Below, piece after piece: positions 38,301-51,161 of a DNA stretch of 64,000 bases. Below the pieces are notes generated by a model, which did not search any database, had not been told where the DNA came from, and saw only the letters and a list, made by a program, of their open reading frames with translations. Made by a program: the position numbers and the translations under genes. The stretch's first letter is position 1; each line of letters begins with the position of its first letter. The stretch lies in contig NC_079880.1 of NCBI RefSeq assembly GCF_029227915.1, forward strand, positions 26,531,501 to 26,595,500. Direction: 5' to 3'. This stretch comes from Hydractinia symbiolongicarpus. Taxonomy: Eukaryota > Cnidaria > Hydrozoa > Anthoathecata > Hydractiniidae.

Positions 38301-41300
38301 GTCACACTCCAAAGTTAGTTCAATTAAGTCCCGCAGTCAATCGTTTCACTGTTAAAGGCGATGCAACCTAGTAATATCAGAATACTATCGCTAAATACAT
38401 GTTGGTACGAATATATGACGCAACCGTTGTAACTCACACGGATTGATACTGCCAAGAAGTCGATGAAGTGTAGTTTTTGAGAATCTCACTATTTCTTCAG
38501 CGCGTCATAACGGCCAGGATTAGTCCCACAGTAAAAAAAGACTTATTTATCTAAATTTTTAAATAAAGCACTACCACAGAGCCTAGTGTACTCGCTGAAT
38601 TCCAGCAATCATGTCGGATTAAGAAGAATGGTATTCCTTGTAGTCCAATTGGCTTATTTATCGAGTTTACAAGGTCACAGTCCAGAATCAGTTCAATTAA
38701 GTCCCACAGTCAATCGTTTCACTGTTAAAAGCGATGCAACTTAGTCACATCGGAAAGAAATCACTAAATACCTGTTGGTACGAATATGTGACGCAACCGT
38801 TGTAGCTCAAACGGATTAACACCGTTAGAAAATCAATGAAATGTAGTTTTCGAAACTGTCTCTATTTCTTCAGTGCGAACTAACGGCTGGGATTAGTCCC
38901 ACAGTAAAAAATGACTTATTTAACTAAATTTTTAAATAAAACGCTACCACAGTGCCCAGTGCAATCGCTGAGTTCCAGCAATCAAGTCAAATTAAGAAAA
39001 ATGTTACTTCTTGTAGTCAAACTGGCTCATTTATCACATTTTTAAGGTCACAGTCCAGAATCAGTTCAATTAAGTCCCACAGTTAATTGTTTCACTGTTA
39101 AAAGCGATGCAACTTAGTGACATCGGAAAAAAATCACTAAATACATGTTGGTACAAATATGTGACGCAACCGTTGTAACTCAAACGGATTAACACCGTTA
39201 GAAAGTCAATGAAATGTAGTTTTTGAAACTGTCTCTATTTCTTCAGCGCGAACTAACGACTAGGAATGATCCCACAGTAACAAATGACTTATTAAACTTA
39301 ATTTTTAAATAAAACGCTACCACAGTGCCCAGTGCAATCGCTGAGTTCCAGCAATTAAGTCAAATTAAGAAGAATGTTACTTTTTGTAGTCAAACTGGCT
39401 CATTTATCGAGTTTACAAGGTCACAGTCCAGAATCAGTTCAATTAAGTCCCACAGTCAATCGTTTCACTGTTAAAAGCGATGCAACTTAGTCACATCGGA
39501 AAAAAATCACTAAATACATGTTGGTACGAATATGTGACGCAACCGTTGTAACTCAAACGGATTAACACCGTTAGAAAGTCAATGAAATGTAGTTTTTAAA
39601 ACTGTCTCTATTTCTTCAGCGCGTAATAACGGCCAGGATTAGTCCCACAGTAAAAAAAGACTTATTTATCTAAATTTTTAATAAAAGCACTACCACAGAG
39701 CCTAGTGTACTCGCTGAATTCCAGCAATCATGTCGAATTAGGAAGAATGGTATTCCTTGGAGTCCAATTGGCTTATTTATCGAGTTTACAAGGTCACAGT
39801 CCAGAATCAGTTCAATTAAGTCCCACAGTCAATCGTTTCACTGTTAAAAGCGATGCAACTTAGTCACATCGGAAAAAAATCACTAAATACATGTTGGTAC
39901 GAATATGTGACGCAACCGTTGTAACTCAAACGGATTAACACCGTTAGAAAATCAATGAAATGTAGTTTTCGAAACTGTCTCTATTTCTTCAGTGCGAACT
40001 AACGGCTGGGATTAGTCCCACAGTAAAAAATGACTTATTTAACTAAATTTTTAAATAAAACGCTACCACAGTGCCCAGTGCAATCGCTGAGTTCCAGCAA
40101 TCAAATCAAATTAAGAAAAATGTTACTTCTTGTAGTCAAACTGGCTCATTTATCACATTTTTAAGGTCACAGTCCAGAATCAGTTCAATTAAGTCCCACA
40201 GTTAATCGTTTCACTATTAAAAGCGATGCAACTTAGTGACATCGGAAAAAAATCACTAAATACATGTTGGTACGAATATGTGACGCAACCGTTGTAACTC
40301 AAACGGATTAACACCGTTAGAAAATCAATGAAATGTAGTTTTCGAAACTGTCTCTATTTCTTCAGAGCAAACTAATGGCTGGGATTAGTCCCACAGTAAA
40401 AAATGACTTATTTAACTAAATTTTTAAATAAAACACTACCACAGTGCCCAGTACAATCGCTGAGTTCCAGCAATCAGGTCAAATTAAGAAAAATGTTACT
40501 TCTTGTAGTCAAACTGGCTCATTTATCACATTTTTAGGGTCACAGTCCAGAATCAGTTCAATTAAGTCCCACAGTTATTCGTTTCACTGTTAAAAGCGAT
40601 GCAACTTAGTGACATCGGAAAAAAATCACTAAATACATGTTGGTACGAATATGTGACGCAACCGTTGTAACTCAAACGGATTAACACCGTTAGAAAGTCA
40701 ATGAAATGTAGTTTTTGAAACTGTCTCTATTTCTTCAGCGCAAACTAACGACTAGGAATGATCCCGCAGTAAAAAATGACTGATAAACTTAATTTTTAAA
40801 TAAAACGCTACCACAGTGCCCAGTGCAATCGCTGAGTTCCAGCAATTAAGTCAAATTAAGAAGAATGTTACTTTTTGTAGTCAAACTGGCTCATTTATCG
40901 AGTTTACAAGGTCACAGTCCAGAATCAGTTCAATTAAGTCCCACAGTCAATCGTTTCACTGTTAAAAGCGATGCAACTTAGTCACAATGGAAAAAAATCA
41001 CTAAATACATGTTGGTACGAATATGTGACGCAACCGTTGTAACTCAAACTGATTAACACCGTTAGAAAGTCAATGAAATGTAGTTTTTTAAACTGTCTCT
41101 GTTTCTTCAGCGCGAACTAACCGCTGGGGTTGCTCCCACAGTGAAAAATAACTTATATAACTTAATTTTTAAATAAAACGCTACCACAGTGCCCAGTGCA
41201 ATCGCTGAGTTCCAGAAATCAAGTCAAATTAAGAAAAATGCTACTTCTTGTAGTCAAACTGGCTCATTTATCACATTTACAAGGTCAAAGTCCAAAATCA

Positions 41301-44300
41301 GTTCAATTAAGTCCCACAGTCAAACGTTTCACTGTTAAAAGCGATGCAACCTAGTAATATCCGAATACTATCGCTAAATACATGTGGGGCGAATATGTGA
41401 CACAACCGTTGTAACTCAAACGGATTGACACCGTTAGAAAATCAATGAAATGTAGTTTTCGAAACTGTCTCTATTTCTTCAGAGCAAACTAACGGCTGGG
41501 ATTAGTCCCACAGTTAAAAATGACTTATTTAACTAAATTTTTAAATAAAACGCTACCACAGTGCCCAGTGCAATCGCTGAGTTCCAGCAATCAAGTCAAA
41601 TTAAGAAAAATGTTACTTCTTGTAGTCAAACTGGCTCATTTATCACATTTTTAAGGTCACAGTCCAGAATCAGTTCAATTAAGTCCCACAGTTAATCGTT
41701 TCACTGTTAAAAGCGATGCAACTTAGTGACATCGGAAAAAAATCACTAAATACATGTTGGTACGAATATGTGACGCAACCGTTGTAACTCAAACGGATTA
41801 ACACCGTTAGAAAGTCAATGAAATGTAGTTTTTGAAACTGTCTCTATTTCTTCAGCGCGAACTAACGACTAGGAATGATCCCACAGTAAAAAATGACTTA
41901 TAAACTTAATTTTTAAATAAAACGCTACCACAGTGCCCAGTGCAATCGCTGAGTTCCAGCAATTAAGTCAAATTAAGAAGAATGTTACTTTTTGTAGTCA
42001 AACTGGCTCATTTATCGAGTTTACAAGGTCACAGTCCAGAATCAGTTCAATTAAGTCCCACAGTCAATCGTTTCACTGTTAAAAGCGATGCAACTTAGTC
42101 ACAATGGAAAAAAATCACTAAATACATGTTGGTACGAATATGTGACGCAACCGTTGTAACTCAAACTGATTAACACCGTTAGAAAGTCAATGAAATGTAG
42201 TTTTTAAAACTGTCTCTGTTTCTTCAGCGCGAACTAACGGCTGGGGTTGCTCCCACAGTGAAAAATAACTTATATAACTTAATTTTTAAATAAAACGCTA
42301 CCACAGTGCCCAGTGCAATCGCTGAGTTCCAGAAATCAAGTCAAATTAAGAAAAATGTTACTTCTTGTAGTCAAACTGGCTCATTTATCACATTTACAAG
42401 GTCAAAGTCCAAAATCAGTTCAATTAAGTCCCACAGTCAAACGTTTCACTGTTAAAAGCGATGCAACCTAGTAATATCCGAATACTATCGCTAAATACAT
42501 GTGGGGCGAATATGAGACACAACCGTTGTAACTCAAACGGATTGACACCGTTAGAAAGTCAACGAAAAGTAGTTTTTGAAACTGTCTCTGTTTCTTCAGC
42601 GCGAACTAACGGCTGGGATTGCTCCCACAGTGAAAAATGACTTATTTAACTTAATTTTTTAATAAAACACTACCACAGTGCCCAGTGCAATCGCTGAGTT
42701 CCAGAAATCAAGTCAAATTAACAAAAATGTTACTTCTTGTAGTCAAACTGGCTCATTTATCCCATTTACAAGGTCAAAGTCCAAAACCAGTTCAATTAAG
42801 TCCCACAGTCAAACGTTTCACTGTTAAAAGCGATGCAACCTAGTAATATCCGAATACTATCTATAAATACATGTGGGGCGAATATGTGACGCAACCGTTG
42901 TAACTCAAACGGATTGACACCGTTAGAAAGTCAACGAAAAGTAGTTTTTGAAACTGTCTCTATTTCTTCAGCGCGAACTAATGGCTGGGATTGGTCCCAC
43001 AATAAAGAATGACTTATTTAACTTAATTTTTAAATAAAACTCTACCACAGCGCCCAGTGCAATCGCTGAGTTCCAGCAATCAAGTCAAACTAAGAAGAAT
43101 GATATTTCTAGTAGACAAACTGGCTCATTTATAACATTTATCAGGTCACACTCCAAAGTTAGTTCAATCAAGTCCCACAGTCAATCGTTTCACTGTTAAA
43201 GGCGATGCAACCTAGTAATATCAGAATACTATCGCTAAATACATGTTGGTACGAATATGTGACGCAACCGTTGTAACTCACACGGATTGATAGCGCCAAG
43301 AAGTCGATGAAGTGTAGTTTTTGAGAATCTCTCTATTTCTTCAGCGCGTAATAACAGCCAGGATTAGTCCCACAGTAAAAAAAGACTTATTTATCTAAAT
43401 TTTTAAATAAAGCACTACCACAGAGCCTAGTGTACTCGCTGAATTCCAGCAATCATGTCGGATTAAGAAGAATGGTATTCCTTGGAGTCCAATTGGCTTA
43501 TTTATCGAGTTTACAAGGTCACAGTCCAGAATCAGTTCAATTAAGTCCCACAGTCAATCGTTTCACTGTTAAAAGCGATGCAACTTAGTCACATCGGAAA
43601 AAAATCACTAAATACATGTTGGTACGAATATGTGACGCAACCGTTGTAACTCAAACGGATTAACACCGTTAGAAAATCATTGAAATGTAGTTTTCGAAAC
43701 TGTCTCTATTTCTTCAGTGCGAACTAACGGCTGGGATTAGTCCCACAGTAAAAAATGACTTATTTAACTAAATTTTTAAATAAAACGCTACCACAGTGCC
43801 CAGTGCAATCGCTGAGTTCCAGCAATCAAGTCAAATTAAGAAAAATGTTACTTCTTGTAGTCAAACTGGCTCATTTATCACATTTTTAAGGTCACAGTCC
43901 AGAATCAGTTCAATTAAGTCCCACAGTTAATCGTTTCACTGTTAAAAGCGATGCAACTTAGTGACATCGGAAAAAAATCACTAAATACATGTTGGTACGA
44001 ATATGTGACGCAACTGTTGTAACTCAAACGGATTAACACCGTTAAAAAGTCAATGAAATGTAGTTTTTGAAACTGTCTCTATTTCTTCAGCGCGAACTAA
44101 CGACTAGGAATGATCCTACAGTAAAAAATGACTTATTAAACTTAATTTTTAAATAAAACGCTACCACAGTGCCCAGTGCAATCGCTGAGTTCTAGCAATT
44201 AAGTCAAATTAAGAAGAATGTTACTTTTTGTAGTCAAACTGGCTTATTTATCGAGTTTACAAGGTCACAGTCCAGAATCAGTTCAATTAAGTCCCACAGT

Positions 44301-47300
44301 CAATCGTTTCACTGTTAAAAGCGATGCAACTTAGTCACAATGGAAAAAAATCACTAAATACATGTTGGTACGAATATGTGACGCAACCGTTGTAACTCAA
44401 ACTGATTAACACCGTTAGAAAGTCAATGAAATGTAGTTTTTAAAACTGTCTCTGTTTCTTCAGCGCGAACTAACGGCTGGGGTTACTCCCACAGTGAAAA
44501 ATGACTTATATAACTTAATTTTTAAATAAAACGCTACCACAGTGCCCAGTGCAATCGCTGAGTTCCAGAAATCAAGTCAAATTAAGAAAAATGTTACTTC
44601 TTGTAGTCAAACTGGCTCATTTATCACATTTACAAGGTCAAAGTCCAAAATCAGTTCAATTAAGTCCCACAGTCAAACGTTTCACTGTTAAAAGCAATGC
44701 AACCTAGTAATATCCGAATACTATCGCTAAATACATGTGGGGCGAATATGTGACACAACCGTTGTAACTCAAACGGATTGACACCGTTAGAAAGTCAACG
44801 AAAAGTAGTTTTTGAAACTGTCTCTGTTTCTTCAGCGCGAACTAACGGCTGGGATTGCTCCCACAGTGAAAAATGACTTATTTAACTTAATGTTTTAATA
44901 AAAAACTACCACAGTGCCCAGTGCAATCGCTGAGTTCCAGAAATCAAGTCAAATTAACAAAAATGTTACTTCTTGTAGTCAAACTGGCTCATTTATCCCA
45001 TTTACAAGGTCAAAGTCCAAAACCAGTTCAATTAAGTCCCACAGTCAAACGTTTCACTGTTAAAAGCGATGCAACCTAGTAATATCCGAATACTATCTAT
45101 AAATACATGTGGGGCGAATATGTGACGCTACCGTTGTAACTCAAACGGATTGACACCGTTAGAAAGTCAACGAAAAGTAGTTTTTGAAACTGTCTCTATT
45201 TCTTCAGCGCGAACTAATGGCTGGGATTGGTCCCACAATAAAGAATGACTTATTTAACTTAATTTTTAAATAAAACTCTACCACAGCGCCCAGTGCAATC
45301 GCTGAGTTCCAGCAATCAAGTCAAACTAGGAAGAATGATATTTCTAGTAGACAAACTGGCTCATTTATAACATTTATCAGGTCACACTCCAAAGTTAGTT
45401 CAATCAAGTCCCACAGTCAATCGTTTCACTGTTAAAGGCGATGCAACCTAGTAATATCAGAATACTATCGCTAAATACATGTTGGTACGAATATGTGACG
45501 CAACCGTTGTAACTCACACGGATTGATAGCGCCAAGAAGTCGATGAAGTGTAGTTTTTGAGAATCTCTCTATTTCTTCTGCGCGTAATAACAGCCAGGAT
45601 TAGTCCCACAGAAAAAAAAGACTTATTTATCTAAATTTTTAAATAAAGCACTACCACAGAGCCTAGTGTACTCGCTGAATTCCAGCAATCATGTCGGATT
45701 AAGAAGAATGGTATTCCTTGGAGTCCAATTGGCTTATTTATCGAGTTTACAAGGTCACAGTCCAGAATCAGTTCAATTAAGTCCCACAGTCAATCGTTTC
45801 ACTGGTAAAAGCGATGCAACTTAGTCACATCGGAAAAAAATCACTAAATACATGTTGGTACGAATATGTGACGCAACCGTTGTAACTCAAACGGATTAAC
45901 ACCGTTAGAAAATCATTGAAATGTAGTTTTCGAAACTGTCTCTATTTCTTCAGTGCAAACTAACGGCTGGGATTAGTCCCACAGTGAAAAATGACTTATT
46001 TAACTTAATTTTTTAATAAAACACTACCACAGTGCCCAGTGCAATCGCTGAGTTCCAGAAATCAAGTCAAATTAACAAAAATGTTACTTCTTGTAGTCAA
46101 ACTGGCTCATTTATCCCATTTTTAAGGTCACAGTCCAGAATCAGTTCAAATAAGTCCCACAGTTAATCGTTTCACTGTTAAAAGCGATGCAACTTAGTGA
46201 CATCGGAAAAAATTCACTAAATACATGTTGGTACGAATATGTGACGCAACTGTTGTAACTCAAACGGATTAACACCGTTAGAAAGTCAATGAAATGTAGT
46301 TTTTGAAACTGTCTCTATTTCTTCAGCGCGAACTAACGACTAGGAATGATCCTACAGTAAAAAATGACTTATTAAACTTAATTTTTAAATAAAACGCTAC
46401 CACAGTGCCCAGTGCAATCGCTGAGTTCCAGCAATTAAGTCAAATTAAGAAGAATGTTACTTTTTGTAATCAAACTGGCTCATTTATCGAGTTTACAAGG
46501 TCACAGTCCAGAATCAGTTCAATTAAGTCCCACAGTCAATCGTTTTACTGTTAAAAGCGATGCAACTTAGTCACATCGGAAAAAAATCACTAAATACATG
46601 TTGGAACGAATATGTGACGCAACCGTTGTAACTCAAACGGATTAACACCGTTAGAAAGTCAATGAAATGTAGTTTTTAAAACTGTTTCTATTTCTTCAGC
46701 GCGTAATAACGGCCAGGATTAGTCCCACAGTAAAAAAAGACTTATTTATCTAAATTTTTAAATAAAGCACTACCACAGAGCCTAGTGTACTCGCTGAATT
46801 CCAGCAATCATGTCGAATTAAGAAGAATGGTATTCCTTGAAGTCCAATTGGCTTATTTATCGAGTTTACAAGGTCACAGTCCAGAATCAGTTCAATTAAG
46901 TCCCACAGTCAATTGTTTCACTGTTAAAAGCGATGCAACTTAGTCACATTGAAAAGAAATCACTAAATACATGTTGGTACGAATATGTCACGCAACCGTT
47001 GTAACTCAAACGGATTAACACCGTTAGAAAGTCAATGAAATGTAGTTTTTGAAACTGTCTCTATTTCTTCAGCGCGAACTAACGGCTAGGAATGATCCCA
47101 CAGTAAAAAATGACTTATTAAACTTAATTTTTAAATAAAACGCTACCACAGTGCCCAGTGCAATCGCTGAGTTCCAGCAATTAAGTCAAATTAAGAAGAA
47201 TGTTACTTTTTGTAGTCAAACTGGCTCATTTATCGACTTTACAAGGTCACAGTCCAGAATCAGTTCAATTAAGTCCCACAGTCAATCGTTTCACTGTTAA

Positions 47301-47689
47301 AAGCCATGCAACTTAGTCACATCGGTAAGAAATCACTAAATACATGTTGGTACGAATATGTGACGCAACTGTTGTAACTCAAACGGATTAACACCGTTAG
47401 AAAGTCAATGAAATGTAGTTTTTGAACTGTCTCTATTTCTTCAGCGCGAACTAACGACTAGGAATGATCCTACAGTAAAAAATGACTTATTTAACTAAAT
47501 GTTTAAATAAAACGCTACCACAGTGCCCAGTGCAATCGCTGAGTTCCAGCAATCAAGTCAAATTAAGAAAAATGTTACTTCTTGTAGTCAAACTGGCTCA
47601 TTTATCACATTTCTAAGGTCACAGTCCAGAATCAGTTCAATTAAGTCCCACAGTTAATCGTTTCACTGTTAAAAGCGATGCAACTTAGT
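35359..47689 (+). repeat. Copy 2 of the ~12.3-kb tandem duplication
   Basis: Partner of 22,689-35,392. The 34 bp at 35,359-35,392 are shared by the end of copy 1 and the start of copy 2, so the breakpoint lies within them. Single-base differences from copy 1 include the C at 39,281, GGTTACTCCC near 44,484, AAAGCAATGC near 44,694 and CACTGGTAAAAGC near 45,804. Apart from one monomer, I saw no net length difference over the whole copy. Confidence 0.92.
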
Positions 47690-48120
47690 GACATCGGAAA
47701 AAAATCACTAAATACATGTTGGTACGAATATGTGACGCAACCGTTGTAACTCAAACGGATTAACACCGTTAGAAAGTCAATGAAATGTAGTTTTTGAAAC
47801 TGTCTCTATTTCTTCAGCGCGAACTAACGGCTAGGAATGATCCCACAGTAAAAAATGACTTATTAAACTTAATTTTTAAATAAAACGCTACCACAGTGCC
47901 CAGTGCAATCGCTGATTTCCAGCAATTAAGTCAAATTAAGAAGAATGTTACTTTTTGTAGTCAAACTGGCTCATTTATCGACTTTACAAGGTCACAGTCC
48001 AGAATCAGTTCAATTAAGTCCCACAGTCAATCGTTTCACTGTTAAAAGCCATGCAACTTAGTCACATCGGTAAGAAATCACTAAATACATGTTGGTACGA
48101 ATATGTGACGCAACCGTTGT
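46990..48120 (+). repeat. Dimeric repeat, period 745 bp, at the end of the large duplication
   Basis: AACGGCTAGGAATGATCCC occurs at 47,081 and 47,826, 745 bp apart, both with ATCGACTTTACAAGG and AAAGCCATGC. Only the first lies within the large duplication, so this dimer spans its right border and arose separately. Confidence 0.8.
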
Positions 48121-48427
48121 AACTCAAACGGATTAACACCGTTAGAAAGTCAATGAAATGTAGTTTTCGAAACTGTCTCTATTTTTTCAGTGCGAACTAA
48201 CGGCTGGGATTGGTCCCACAGTAAAAAATGACTTATTTAACTTAATTTTTTAATAAAACGCTACCACAGTGCCCAGTGCAATCGCTGAGTTCCAGCAATC
48301 AAGTCAAATTAAGAAGAATGTTACTTCTTGTAGTCAAACTGTCCCATTTATCACATTTTTAAGGTCACAGTCCAGAATCAGTTCAATTAAGTCCCACAGT
48401 TAATCGTTTCACTGTTAAAAGCCATGC

Positions 48428-50750
48428 AACTTAGTCACATCGGAAAAAAATCACTAAATACATGTTGGTACGAATGTGTGACGCAACCGTGGTAACTCAA
48501 ACGGATAAACACCGTTAGAAAGTCAATGAAATGTAGTTTTTAAAACTGTCTCTGTTTCTTCAGCGCGAACTAACGGCTGGGGTCGCTCCCACAGTGAAAA
48601 ATGGCTTATATAACTTAATTTTTAAACAAAACGCTACCACAGTGCCCAGTGCAATCGCTGAGTTCCAGAAATCAAGTCAAATTAAGAAAAATGTTACTTC
48701 TTGTAGTCAAACTGGCTCATTTATCACACTTACAAGGTCAAAGTCCAAAATCAGTTCAATTAAGTCCCACAGTCAAACGTTTCACTGTTAAAAGCGATGC
48801 AACCTAGTAATATCCGACTATCGCTAAATATATGTGGGGCGAATATGTGACACAACCGTTGTAACTCAAACGGATTGACACCGTTAGAAAGTCAACGAAA
48901 AGTAGTTTTTGAAACTGTTTTTATTTTTTCAGCGCGAACTAATGGCTGGGATTGGTCCCACAATAAAAATGACTTATTTAACTTAATTTTTTAATAAAAC
49001 TCTACCACAGCGCCCAGTGCAATCGCTGAGTTCCAGCAATCAAGTCAAATTAAGAAGAATGATATTTCTTGTAGACAAACTGGCTCATTTATAACATTGA
49101 TCAGGTCACACTCCAAAGTTAGTTCAATTAAGTCCCACAGTCAATCGTTTCACTGTTAAAAGCGATGCAGGCTAGTAATATCAGAATATTATCGCTAAAT
49201 ACATGTTGGTACGAATATGTGAGGCAACCGTTGTAACTCAAACGGATTGATACCGCCAAGAAGTCGATGAAGTGTAGTTTTTGAGAATGTCTCTATTTCT
49301 TCAGTGCGTGCTGACGGCCAGGATTAGTCCCACAGTAAAAAAAGACTTATTTATCTAAATTTTTAAATAAAGCACTACCACAGAGCCTAGTGTACTCGCT
49401 GAATTCCAGCAATCATGTCGAATTAAGAAGAAAGGTATTCCTTGGAGTCCAATTGGCTCATTTATCGAGTTTACAAGGTCACAGTCCAGAATCAGTTCAA
49501 TTAAGTCCCACAGTCAAACGTTTCACTGTTAAAAGCGATGCAACTTAGTCACATCGGAAAAATATCACTAAATACATGTTGGTACGAATATGTGACGCAA
49601 CCGTTGTAACTCAAACAGATTAACACCGTTAGAAAGTCAATGACATGTAGTTTTTGAAACTGTCTCCATTTCTTCAGCGCGTACTAACGGCCAGGATTAC
49701 TCCCACAGTAAAAAAAGACTTATTTATCTAAATTTTTAAATAAAGCACTACCACAGAGCCTAGTGTACTCGCTGAATTCCAGCAATCATATCGAATTAAG
49801 AAGAATGGTATTCCTTGGAGTCCAATTGGCTCATTTATCGAGTTTACAAGGTCACAGTCCAGAATTAGTTCAATTAAGTCCCACGGTCAATTGTTTCACT
49901 GTTAAAAGCGATGCAACTTAGTCACATCGGAAAGAAATCACTAAATACATGTTGGTACGAATATGCGACGCAATCGTTGGAACTCAAACGGATTAACACC
50001 GTTAGAAAGTCAATGAAATGTAGTTTTTGAAACTGTCTCTATTTCTTCAGTGCGAACTAAGGCTGGGATTGGTCCCACAGCAAAAAATGACTTATTTATC
50101 TTAATTTTTAAATAAAACGCTACCACAGTGCCAAGTGCAATCGCTGAGTTCCAGCAATTAAGTCAAATTAAGAAGAATGTTACTTCTTGTAGTTAAACTG
50201 GCTCATTTATCACATTTTTAAGGTCAAAGTCCAAAATCAGTTCAATTAAGTCCCACAGTCAATCGTTTCACTGTTAAAGGCGATGCAACCTAGTAGTATC
50301 AGAATACTATCGCTAAATACATGTTGGTACGAATATGTGACGCAATCCTTGTAACTCAAACGGATTGATACCGCCAAGAAGTCGATGAAGTGTAGTTTTT
50401 GAGAATCTCTCTATTTCTTCAGCGCGTGCTAACGGCCAGGATTAGTCCCACAGTAAAAAAAGACTTATTTATCTAAATTTTAAAATAAAGCACTACCACA
50501 GAGCCTAGTGTACTCGCTGAATTCCAGCAATCATGTCGAAAAAGAAGAATGGTGTTCCTCGGAGCGCAATTGGGTCAATTATGGCATTTAGAAGGTCACA
50601 GTCCAGAATCAGTTCAATTAAGTCCCACAGTCAATCGTTTCACTGTTAAAAGCGATGCAACCTAGTAATATCAGAATACTATCGCTAAATACATGTTGGT
50701 ACGAATATGTGAGGCAACCGTTGTAACTCAAACGGATTGATACCGCCAAG
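48428..50750 (+). repeat. Satellite segment also present at 62,058-64,000
   Basis: Shared private markers are CCGTGGTAACTCAAACGG (48,487 and 62,117), GGGGTCGCTCCC, a TTTTTAAACAAAAC spacer, ATCCGACTATCGCTAAATAT and GCTGACGGCCAGG. The offset is 13,630 at the start and 13,257 at the end, so this copy has one more monomer (about 49,615-49,985). Divergence is clearly higher than between the copies of the 12-kb duplication. Confidence 0.85.
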
Positions 50751-51161
50751 AAGTCGATGAAGTGTAGTTTTTGAGAATGTCTCTATTTCTTCAGCTCGTG
50801 CTAACGGCCAGGATTAGTCCCACAGTAAAAAAAGATTTATTTATCTAAATTTTTAAATAAAGCACCACCACAGAGCCTAGTGTACTCGCTGAATTCCAGC
50901 AATCATGTCGAATTAAGAAGAATGGTATTCCTTGGAGTCCAATTGGCTCATTTATCGAGTTTACAAGGTCACAGTCCAGAATCAGTTCAATTAAGTCCCA
51001 CAGTCAATCGTTTCACTGTTAAAAGCGATGCAACTTAGTCACATCGGAAAGAAATCACTAAATACATGTTGGTACGAATATGCGACGCAATCGTTGGAAC
51101 TCAACCTGATTAACACCGTTAGAAAGTCAATGAAATGTAGTTTTTGAAACTGTCTCTATTT

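Noticed and set aside
49975-49998. CENP-B-box-like sequence TCGTTGGAACTCAAACGG
   Set aside because: It looks similar to part of the CENP-B box, but the spacing between TTCG, the central A and CGGG is wrong, and most monomers read CCGTTGTAACTC instead.
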